Shown here: piece by piece, positions 54,696 through 63,044 of the stretch | Position numbering within the stretch: position 1 is the first letter of the stretch | Layout of the letters: each line of letters begins with the position of its first letter | Source of the DNA: Erysipelotrichales bacterium | GTDB lineage: Bacteria; Bacillota_I; Bacilli_A; Erysipelotrichales; Erysipelotrichaceae | Assembly: GCA_910576855.1 (NCBI GenBank) | Contig: CAJTJP010000003.1 | Coordinates: 62,001 to 126,000 of the forward strand | Length of the DNA stretch: 64,000 nt | Direction: 5' to 3' | Notes under the pieces: model-generated | What the model was told of the DNA's origin: nothing | Databases searched by the model: none | What the model saw: only the letters and a program-made list of their open reading frames with translations | Translations under genes and position numbers: made by a program

Positions 54696-54904
54696 AGCTG
54701 TTACCCTTCCTTTCCTCAATATCTACAAAGGTAGACTTTAAGAAATAGGGTGAAAAACAGTAAAAGTGTATGGTTTACAAAGAAAAAACATACATTTCTG
54801 TATTAGGTATATATGTCTATAATTGTCTGATTAAAGAAATATAAATATCACAAACTGTATGTTTCTTTTATTTTTGGCACAAAAACAGTAAATCTCACAT
54901 TATA
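54696..54904 (-). promoter_or_regulatory. Surface-gene leader copy 3
   Basis: TATAAT at 54899-54904; hairpin with arms at 54788-54795 and 54809-54816 (ACATATAT with ATGTATGT in the transcript, one U-G pair) before a T run; palindrome TCTAC-AAAG-GTAGA at 54722-54735; AAGGAAGGG ribosome binding site. Sequence is closest to copy 4, but the layout is that of copies 1 and 2. Confidence 0.75.
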
Positions 54905-54982
54905 GAGTATACTTGTCTCACATTTGTTCGCATCACATTTCTTTTTTGTGCATATTTATTATATCATGTTGCTTATTGTTAG

Positions 54983-55014
54983 AAAAAGAGTAAAGCTTTT
55001 TTGTTGCCTTACTC
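54983..55014 (-). terminator. Terminator of the 2042-residue surface gene
   Basis: GAGTAA-GC / GC-TTACTC stem (54988-55014, one bulge), followed on the minus strand by TTTTT. Confidence 0.8.
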
Positions 55015-55025
55015 TTTATGATGCC

Positions 55026-58000
55026 TTATTCCGTTTTGTGTTTGTATACAAGATAAAATAACAGACTGATGGACAACAAGCTGATTCCCATATAGGTAAG
55101 CATATTCGTTTCATCACCTGTGTTAGCACCTCCCATGCTTGTCGCAGGATTGTATTGTCCCTTTACTGAGGTATCTGTTTTATCATCATCCATTGGTTTG
55201 TCAGGTTCTTTTGGATCATCAGGATCACTAAAATCCATTGTGTCATATGGCAGGTCACCATCGACATCTTTTCCTGGTTTCCATTCGGTGATATCTATAA
55301 TGTTTTCATCCGGCTTTCCATCTCCATCAGTATCGACATTCACATCAGGTATTCCATCGCCGTCACTGTCAATATCAATATCTGGAATATTATCTCCATC
55401 TAAATCAATATTGATATCTGCTTCGCCATCGCCATCTAAATCAATATTGATATCCGGTCTGCCATCGCCATCTGTATCTATATTTAGCTCAGGCTTGTAT
55501 TCATCTTTTCCGATACTGTCATAGGTGAATTTGCCACTCTTATAATCCTTCTTTGGCTTCCATTCATGGATTTCTACAAGATTGATTGTTGGTGTTTCAC
55601 CATCCTTTGAGATATTGATATGCGGTTTAAAGTCTCCCTTATTATCGATGTTGATATTAGGGATTCCGTCGTTATCTGTATCTACATTGATGACTGCTTT
55701 CACGCTTGTACCTGTACAATATTCCTCAAGGATTCCGTTGTCAGGATCTGTCTTTACACACTTCGTCGGCTTCCAATCGCTTTTCTTTAGAATTACTAGG
55801 TTAAGGTCAGGCTTACCATCTTTGTCTGTATCGATGTTCAAATCAGGCTTGCCATCGCCGTCACTGTCGATATTGATGTCAGGAATACCGTCATTATTTC
55901 TGTCCCCGTTGATGACGATCCATTTACTTTCATCATTTGGATCTTTCCATTTAATATTGAGATCAGGACATCCATCTCCGTCAGGATCATTGAAGTCAGG
56001 ATTTCCGTCGCCGTCTACATCATAATCGATTTTCTTTACATTTAAATCAGAACATTTTTCGCTTGATTCATTTGTCGCACTATCTACTGTTGTAGCGCAT
56101 ACTCGATAGTTTCCGATATTATTGATCTTAAAACTCAATATCTTATTCGTTCCCGGTTCTGCCGTATCCTCTTGAATCGGTGTCGTGCTTGTCATCAAGC
56201 CTTCATCGTCTAATTCATATACTTGATAGCTTACCTCTTTGATACCGCTCACCTTCACTGTCTTTCCGCTTTGCGGCTGCGGATCATCGGTTTTGACCTC
56301 TACCTTTACTCCCGGTTTGAAGTAATGACCTAGCGTAATCTCATTCAATAAGTTTGATAATCCGTCATCATTTACAGGATAGCCTGTGATGCTTACTACC
56401 TTTGGATTCGTCATATCGATTTTGACATGATCCTCGATCTTTTCACTGATCGCTCCCTTATGCGGACTTGTGCCGTTCGGATCGATTCTGAAATAGATAT
56501 CTGTTTCATTGTCATCCTCTTTCGTTACGCTAAAGCGCTGTTTATCCGCATTCGTAAATATATTCGTATTTGAGATTTGATCGTATGTTCCCGCATCAGC
56601 TCTTGCGTTCACTTCATCGATCACTACATCTACGATATAGTTATGCCAAATCTCTGAGGATACGATATCTCCGCTTGGATTCTCTAAATGATACCAGTTG
56701 TTACTTGGTTCATCCTGTTTGATCGTCAATGTTCCTGATTCTATCTTGATATCATAGTGCTCTGTATTTCCGCTTAATTCCTTTTCTGCATACTTCCCTG
56801 TGATATCATAGCTTCCCTTTGTTTTCGTATCCTTGACCGATGTCCCGTTTTTCTTTGCGCTCGTATTCTTTGGAATCGGGAAATCTGCGATACTGTCATC
56901 GAACGCAAACGCACTTGCGCTTGGTTCTTTGAATTTATATGTCGGGAATGCTTCTCCCACGTAGATTTCCTCATCCTCATAGGTCAAAATGATCGACTTT
57001 TTCTTGACTGTAATCGTTACCTCTCCGTAGTCTCCTCCGATCGCATTACAGTCATCCGTTTTCGGATCGAACGGTTCGCTTGTCTGACATACTTTGATCG
57101 TCACCTGTCCGCTTCCTACTGCCTTGATCTCATCTCTTTCCTTATCATTGATTGCGTTACTGTCTATTTCTAGGATATCCGTATCATCGACATAGAAATA
57201 GGCAGGGATTCCTTTTTTATAGCCGCTGATGATCTTCGCTGTCTTGTTTTCATCTCCGTAGCTCATCGGTTCTGCATAAAGCTGTAGGGTTGTCGGTGGT
57301 TTCTCACTCACCTCTAATTGTGTGGTAACCTCTTTACTGTTATAATTTCGATCCTCAGGGGCTGTCGCCGTTAATGTGATCGTTCCTGCCTTGCCCGTTG
57401 TCTTGAAGCTTTGGTCCTCTCCTTCAATCGGCGGCTGTATCTCTGCGATCGTATCATCACTGCTTCTCAACAGCACATCTCCCTCAGACAGCTTATTATT
57501 ATATTCAGGTGTTATCGTTGCGACTGTTTTGCCAATCGTCCATTTCGGTGTATTCACAAATGCGAAGTTATCTTGATCTGCCTTTTCGATGACTACTTTT
57601 GCGTAGATACATTGTGCTGCATAGCCGTCATGCGCTTCCATACATGCCTTTACATATGCATCTCCGCCGTTACTGTAATCACCATCGGGATCACTCGCAT
57701 TCTCGATATTGAAATGATTCAGATTATTGTGCTCAATCACATCTTCGGCTATATCTACACTTGGTTCATCAACCTGCATCACTTCACTGTATGTGGAATC
57801 AAGGTTCGCTTTTACATCAATCGTTCCGTCCTTCGCGTACGTTGCCGTATAGACAGGTACATTAATCTTTCCGAAGGTCGCTGTTTTTGCCAGCTTCGTT
57901 CCTCTGATCGGATCCACAAAGTAATAATCTGCATCTGCATTCTCTATCACTATAATGATATCAACCGTTCTCGTATTCTTATTACTATCTGTCACATCTA

Positions 58001-61000
58001 CTTGGATGTAATACTTATTGCCCGTTCCATGATTGTTTAAATCATCTGCGGTGATATTTTGATTCAACAAGATATATCCCGTAGATGATACAGTAAAGTA
58101 TCTTGCATCCGCATTCTTACTTCCTGTTTCCTTACTCTTGGCAAATGTACTGCTTGATACACTTACTTGTGCGACAGCCGTATCCCTTTTCGCGGTTCCG
58201 CCGTTTGGTATTGTGCTTGAATATAATGCTTTTTTTAATGTAGTATCGGCTTTATACGTCACATTCTCTGTTCCGCCATCTTCAATACTTCCTGTCACTT
58301 CGATATTACCCGGTACATAGATCTGAATCACTCTGCCTGTTTCTGTGGTCGCTGTTTCATAATTGTCATCACCATTTAAGGTTCCGGTCAGTGTCGCACT
58401 TCCTGCATTATCCTTATTACTTGTCGGACACACTTCTCCTTTCGCATTAATGGTGAATGGCGCATTACTGTTCGTATTGCTTGAGGTGTACTGAATGACT
58501 TCATCTTTTTTATGATAATCTGAAGTAATCTCTGCCGGTACTGCAGTACATGCACCTCCTACAGGCAGTTTTAACAGCTTCGTATCAGGAAATGAAATGG
58601 CTTGCGGATATTTTTTCACATTCACGATCAATTCGGTATCTACACCCGTGGTACCATAGATACCGCCTGTGATATGTGCTTTGATTTTCACCTTGTTTTT
58701 AGTCGTATCATCACTTGCCTTTTTCACGACAGCTTGAATTGTACTTGAACCTGATATACTCAATACATCATTAGGATTCGGTTCCAGCGTATAAGTAATC
58801 ACAGTATTTTTCAAAGTATCTGTCTTTGTTTCTATCAGCTTGGTATTAAACACACCACCATTACTTGGTTCACCGCTTGGATCATAGGTGATCTCATAGA
58901 CATTGGAAGTCAATGCCTTGCCCGGATCCTTTGGATTCTCCCAGCCCACTCCTTCTAATTCTGCGGCTGATATTGTAATCGTCTTTTTAACTGTAGCGGT
59001 CATCTTTGTTGGAGAGGTATTATCCTTTACTTCAATTTCTATCTCATAATCACCAGGAGTCAGACCGTTACTTCCTACTCCCTTATTCACATACACATTA
59101 CCACTGTTATCGATATAGAACGAACCGTTATTTCCTTTCCCACTTGGAAGAGTATACGTATACGGCTTTATGCCTCCGCTTACATCTACATAACCGATAC
59201 GACTTCCTGAGGTATAACTTGCTGGTGGCTTGGCTTCTGTCGTACCTGCCTTAATATTCGTTTTCACTTCCACATAATTGGCGACCAGTCCCAGTTGCAG
59301 CGTTAAGGTCTTTGTGGTAATCGCTTCCTCATAATTATCACTTTCGGGAATCTTAGCCTGTATTACAATACTTCCTGTCGCATTCGCCGCAAATTCAATA
59401 TTCGCATTGTCTCCTGCACCAGCTGAAGTAAACGGTAAACCGCTTTGAATGATATTACTGCTTCCCGATACAAAGGAGTATTCAATATCGATGTCGTCAC
59501 CACTACTATCACCATTCGTATGCGTCGCATGTTCACTATGTGTTACCGTATTCGTAGGATCACCTGCCACATACGTAGTTGCCTTATCATCTTGATCAAA
59601 GGTAATTGTCGCCGTTGTTTTCTTTACATCAAACGATGTACATACTTTTGTATCACTATTATGTTTGGTTGGATAACCATTATCGTCTACCGCGGTGATA
59701 CAGAATTTATATGTCCCTGCCTTTAAACCGCCGTTCACCAAATCAGGCGCATTATTTTTGATTTTTACATTCAACGGTGTACTGCTGGAAGCATTATCAG
59801 AATCCAAACCGTCTATTTCAAAATTCAGATAGGAATCATCACCATTACTGATTAAATCATATACCAGCGGCGTTACTCCCATCGGATTCGCAGTTACCTT
59901 ACCAACCGTCACCCCTGCATTCACATTCTTACTGAATTCATAATCACCCTTTGTAGCTCCGCTTTGCGGCTGTTTGGTATAGGTTATTTTATGCGGCTCT
60001 ACAATTTTCAAAGACTTTTTATTTGATAATGCGGAGCTTTTTGCCGGTCGATTAGTACCGGAATTAAATTCCTCACTGGCTAAAGCAATTTGATATTCTC
60101 CTAAAGGAATTCCAGTTAAATCTAATTCATTTCCATTCAAAGCTTTGTAATACATTAAATTAGATCCGCTTTTATCGAAAATATAAACTGTAAGTGTATC
60201 ATTAAATTGCGCATCAAGTGTAATTATTGTATCTTTAGCTACTTTGTTATTTTTTATTGTTTTACCGTTTAGCTTCATATTACGGAAATCTACTGAATAT
60301 CCACTATCTAAATAGCGTATTTTTAATTGGTTTCCTTTGCTGCTTAAGCTATATAATTGATTTTTTTGATAATGTTTATCCAAGGCTGAAATGATGTTAG
60401 CCTTATTAATTTGAAGAAACATATAAATTGTCCCGGGAGTCCAGTTAGGTAAACCTCCCGTATTGCTTGACTTCCACGCCCATAATCCTGCAACCCATCG
60501 AGAATAAGTCTGACTTCTGGCACTATCTACATAAGCAGGAGCGCCGCTTCCATTCGGTACTAGCACATAACCCATGGCTCCTATAGGATTTGTTAAAGCA
60601 CCTTGCTCTGTATAAACCAGACTTGAAAGTACAAAATCGTTAATGCCATAGAATTTACTTGCATCCATCCCCAGTTTACCACCGACGCTTACATCATTGG
60701 CAGTTGGCACAAATGCATGGTTAAAAATACCGTTTTGATCAATAATGTCATTGTTTTCAAAACGATTACTTTGGTTACTTGCACTAAATGCGTCATCAAA
60801 AGATTTCGCAAACGTATAGACAGGAGAATCGCTCTTACTTGCATTAGTAGCGACAAAAGAACAGTAATCAATCGTGGAACTTAAATTAGTACTACTATAG
60901 TTATCTGTCATCGCTGAACATAAATTTGCTCTGCCGATGAATTTTGTTAATGTATAGCTTGTTCCGTTATCAACATTTACCATCCATTCAGCTTCTGCAC

Positions 61001-61154
61001 CTGATAAATCCAACCCCAAGTATACCTTGCTTCCTTCACCTAATTTAGGAATATCTAGTTCAGCTAAAGCTTTCATTGTTTCATTATAATAAGCAACACC
61101 GATAATTGAAATACTCAACATTGTAACTAAAACAACTACTACTTTTTTCCACAT
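55026..61154 (-). CDS. Giant sortase-anchored-type surface protein, 2042 aa
   Basis: Signal peptide (1-32) followed by a head of about 30-280 that resembles the head of the 1729-residue protein (shared pattern around LKIRYLDSGYSVDFRNMKLN) and not that of the 2007-residue protein. From about residue 515 on it is nearly identical to the 2007-residue protein: Ig/MBG-like repeats, then the Asp-rich stalk (about 1705-1960) and the NPATSMGGANTGD tail with a hydrophobic helix and KHKTE. It thus looks like a recombinant of two relatives. The first gene of the right-hand pair; the 1729-residue gene follows with its own promoter. ATG start, AAGGAAGGG ribosome binding site. Confidence 0.9.
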   Translation of the reverse strand: MWKKVVVVLVTMLSISIIGVAYYNETMKALAELDIPKLGEGSKVYLGLDLSGAEAEWMVNVDNGTSYTLTKFIGRANLCSAMTDNYSSTNLSSTIDYCSFVATNASKSDSPVYTFAKSFDDAFSASNQSNRFENNDIIDQNGIFNHAFVPTANDVSVGGKLGMDASKFYGINDFVLSSLVYTEQGALTNPIGAMGYVLVPNGSGAPAYVDSARSQTYSRWVAGLWAWKSSNTGGLPNWTPGTIYMFLQINKANIISALDKHYQKNQLYSLSSKGNQLKIRYLDSGYSVDFRNMKLNGKTIKNNKVAKDTIITLDAQFNDTLTVYIFDKSGSNLMYYKALNGNELDLTGIPLGEYQIALASEEFNSGTNRPAKSSALSNKKSLKIVEPHKITYTKQPQSGATKGDYEFSKNVNAGVTVGKVTANPMGVTPLVYDLISNGDDSYLNFEIDGLDSDNASSSTPLNVKIKNNAPDLVNGGLKAGTYKFCITAVDDNGYPTKHNSDTKVCTSFDVKKTTATITFDQDDKATTYVAGDPTNTVTHSEHATHTNGDSSGDDIDIEYSFVSGSSNIIQSGLPFTSAGAGDNANIEFAANATGSIVIQAKIPESDNYEEAITTKTLTLQLGLVANYVEVKTNIKAGTTEAKPPASYTSGSRIGYVDVSGGIKPYTYTLPSGKGNNGSFYIDNSGNVYVNKGVGSNGLTPGDYEIEIEVKDNTSPTKMTATVKKTITISAAELEGVGWENPKDPGKALTSNVYEITYDPSGEPSNGGVFNTKLIETKTDTLKNTVITYTLEPNPNDVLSISGSSTIQAVVKKASDDTTKNKVKIKAHITGGIYGTTGVDTELIVNVKKYPQAISFPDTKLLKLPVGGACTAVPAEITSDYHKKDEVIQYTSSNTNSNAPFTINAKGEVCPTSNKDNAGSATLTGTLNGDDNYETATTETGRVIQIYVPGNIEVTGSIEDGGTENVTYKADTTLKKALYSSTIPNGGTAKRDTAVAQVSVSSSTFAKSKETGSKNADARYFTVSSTGYILLNQNITADDLNNHGTGNKYYIQVDVTDSNKNTRTVDIIIVIENADADYYFVDPIRGTKLAKTATFGKINVPVYTATYAKDGTIDVKANLDSTYSEVMQVDEPSVDIAEDVIEHNNLNHFNIENASDPDGDYSNGGDAYVKACMEAHDGYAAQCIYAKVVIEKADQDNFAFVNTPKWTIGKTVATITPEYNNKLSEGDVLLRSSDDTIAEIQPPIEGEDQSFKTTGKAGTITLTATAPEDRNYNSKEVTTQLEVSEKPPTTLQLYAEPMSYGDENKTAKIISGYKKGIPAYFYVDDTDILEIDSNAINDKERDEIKAVGSGQVTIKVCQTSEPFDPKTDDCNAIGGDYGEVTITVKKKSIILTYEDEEIYVGEAFPTYKFKEPSASAFAFDDSIADFPIPKNTSAKKNGTSVKDTKTKGSYDITGKYAEKELSGNTEHYDIKIESGTLTIKQDEPSNNWYHLENPSGDIVSSEIWHNYIVDVVIDEVNARADAGTYDQISNTNIFTNADKQRFSVTKEDDNETDIYFRIDPNGTSPHKGAISEKIEDHVKIDMTNPKVVSITGYPVNDDGLSNLLNEITLGHYFKPGVKVEVKTDDPQPQSGKTVKVSGIKEVSYQVYELDDEGLMTSTTPIQEDTAEPGTNKILSFKINNIGNYRVCATTVDSATNESSEKCSDLNVKKIDYDVDGDGNPDFNDPDGDGCPDLNIKWKDPNDESKWIVINGDRNNDGIPDINIDSDGDGKPDLNIDTDKDGKPDLNLVILKKSDWKPTKCVKTDPDNGILEEYCTGTSVKAVINVDTDNDGIPNINIDNKGDFKPHINISKDGETPTINLVEIHEWKPKKDYKSGKFTYDSIGKDEYKPELNIDTDGDGRPDINIDLDGDGEADINIDLDGDNIPDIDIDSDGDGIPDVNVDTDGDGKPDENIIDITEWKPGKDVDGDLPYDTMDFSDPDDPKEPDKPMDDDKTDTSVKGQYNPATSMGGANTGDETNMLTYMGISLLSISLLFYLVYKHKTE

Positions 61155-61365
61155 GATCCCATTTCCCTTCCTTCTTCATATCTATCTACAAAGGTAGACT
61201 TTAAGAAATAGGGTGAAAAACGGTAAAAGTGTATTGTTTACAAAGAAAAAACATATATTCATGTGTTAGAAATATATGTCTATAATTGTCTGCTTTAAGA
61301 AATATAAACTCTATAAATTGTATGTTTTTCTATTTTATGTGCAATGCAGTAAAACTCATATTATA
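61155..61365 (-). promoter_or_regulatory. Surface-gene leader copy 4
   Basis: TATAAT at 61360-61365; leader hairpin with a perfect 9-bp stem ACATATATT / AATATATGT (arms 61251-61259 and 61271-61279) and six T after it on the transcript; palindrome TCTAC-AAAG-GTAGA at 61185-61198; ATG at 61154. Confidence 0.75.
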
Positions 61366-61483
61366 GAGTATACTTGATTCACTTTTGTTCGTACCGCATT
61401 TATTTTTCTTCACTTTTTATTATCCCATAATCTTATAACCTTACAGACAGCTTAAACGCTAAACCGCCTTAACCCATGGGGAA

Positions 61484-61524
61484 ATAAAAAAGCCACCGAT
61501 ACAATGAACAGTTTCATTATATCG
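61484..61524 (-). terminator. Terminator of the spoVAF-like gene
   Basis: On the minus strand CGATATAATGA pairs with TCATTGTATCG, then GTGGC and TTTTTT. Confidence 0.65.
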
Positions 61525-61548
61525 AACAGCTCCCTGTTCTGCAACACC

Positions 61549-62949
61549 CTACTCCTTATCCCGCAGCTTCTTGCGCACAAAGATCATTTTAAAATCCGAC
61601 CAGTTGAACGGAATTAACGGATATAAATAGCTTTGTTTGGAAACCGTTTTCGCATTATATAAAATAAGCAACATAATAACTAAGCCTATCCATAGCCCAA
61701 ACTGCGGCGAAATTGTTACTAAAAGCAACAGCATGACACGCATAAACTTCACACCGTAACCCAATTCATAGCTCGGCTGCGTAAAATTAGCCAAAGCAAC
61801 AAAAGCCATATACAGGATAATTTCAGGAGCGAACCATCCTGCTTCGACCGCAAAATCACCGAGAATCAAAGCCCCGATGATACTGAAGGAGCTGTTTAAA
61901 GAGCTCGGTGTATTAAGTGAAGCAAGCTTAAGGGCATCAATACCAAATTCCAGCAACAACAGCTGTACGATAAACGGTAAATTTTCGCTGTCCTCAATTA
62001 ATGTGAATGCAAGCCATTGAGGAGTCAGATCTGGATTACTGTTCAAATATAACCAAATCGGTGTGATCAAAAGTGTCGCGAAAAACACCGCAATTCTGAT
62101 AATTCGAAGATATGTTCCGGTAATGGGGGGCAAATAATAATCCTGTGCCTCTTGGACAAAGTCAAAGAAATAAGTCGGTAAAATGATTACCGAAGGACTG
62201 TTGTCAATAATCAAAATGATTTTACCCTCTAATATATTACTTGCGGCCGCATCGGGACGCTCCGTATAGCGAACCTTAGGAAAAGGAGTATACCATTTAC
62301 CCGGCACTAACGCTTCAGCCAAGGACTCCTGTGCCATTGTCAAGGCCTCTACCTGAATCTCAGCGATAATCGAGCGAATCCGCTCCAGCATTTTATGATC
62401 GATGCGATCCTCCATATAACACAGCACCAAGTCTGTTTTTGATGAAGTACCTACACTTGTATACTCCATTCGTAACTTTGCATCTCTGATTCTGCGCCGT
62501 ATCAATGCGGTATTAAATACCAAAGTTTCCACGAATCCGTCTCTGCTTCCGCGAAGTACTCGATCATCCTCCGGCTCTTGCATTCCTCTTGTCGGATACG
62601 TTCTCGCATCAATCACAATTCCTTTTTCATAGCCTTCGATAATCAACAGAACAGAGCCCGATAATACCGCAGTTATCATCTGTTGGAAATCCTTTGACAC
62701 ATCGGTCTCTACATAAGAAACAAGCTGATTGGCAAGCACCTGTAAGCCGTTATTCTCCATGGATGCTAAATCAGCCTTCAGAATAAATTCCATCATTTTT
62801 TCTAATACTTCATCCTTCACAAAACCATCTATACAATAAAAAACTAATTTTTTATCTTGAACAAGCAATTCACGCTTAATAATATCAAAATTATCCTTTA
62901 CTTTTAATGCTTCATCTAAAGCATTAATTATTTCCGTATGATTTTTCAT
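61549..62949 (-). CDS. spoVAF: SpoVAF/GerA-family spore germination protein, 466 aa
   Basis: Large N-terminal soluble domain (residues 1-280) typical of GerAA/SpoVAF, then five or so membrane segments. Family stretches: SVLLIIEGYEKGIVIDARTY, RGSRDGFVETLVFNTALIRR, IILIIDNSPSVIILPTYFFD, and SSFSIIGALILGDFAVEAGW. The length and the last motif favour SpoVAF, the inner-membrane partner in dipicolinate release and germination; a GerAA-type receptor subunit is the alternative. No spoVA or gerB/gerC genes are adjacent. RBS GGTGAT. Confidence 0.88.
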   Translation of the reverse strand: MKNHTEIINALDEALKVKDNFDIIKRELLVQDKKLVFYCIDGFVKDEVLEKMMEFILKADLASMENNGLQVLANQLVSYVETDVSKDFQQMITAVLSGSVLLIIEGYEKGIVIDARTYPTRGMQEPEDDRVLRGSRDGFVETLVFNTALIRRRIRDAKLRMEYTSVGTSSKTDLVLCYMEDRIDHKMLERIRSIIAEIQVEALTMAQESLAEALVPGKWYTPFPKVRYTERPDAAASNILEGKIILIIDNSPSVIILPTYFFDFVQEAQDYYLPPITGTYLRIIRIAVFFATLLITPIWLYLNSNPDLTPQWLAFTLIEDSENLPFIVQLLLLEFGIDALKLASLNTPSSLNSSFSIIGALILGDFAVEAGWFAPEIILYMAFVALANFTQPSYELGYGVKFMRVMLLLLVTISPQFGLWIGLVIMLLILYNAKTVSKQSYLYPLIPFNWSDFKMIFVRKKLRDKE

Positions 62950-63044
62950 TATATCACCGTTATTAGAATAACCGCTCTTTTACAAACTATACAAAAAGCA
63001 TAGAACGCTATTCTATGCTTAAAGATATTTGTTCACTCTTAAAA

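Noticed and set aside
1-61365. Invertible promoter controlling the giant surface genes
   Set aside because: All four leaders point the same way and no inverted-repeat pair flanks a promoter; no recombinase gene is nearby.
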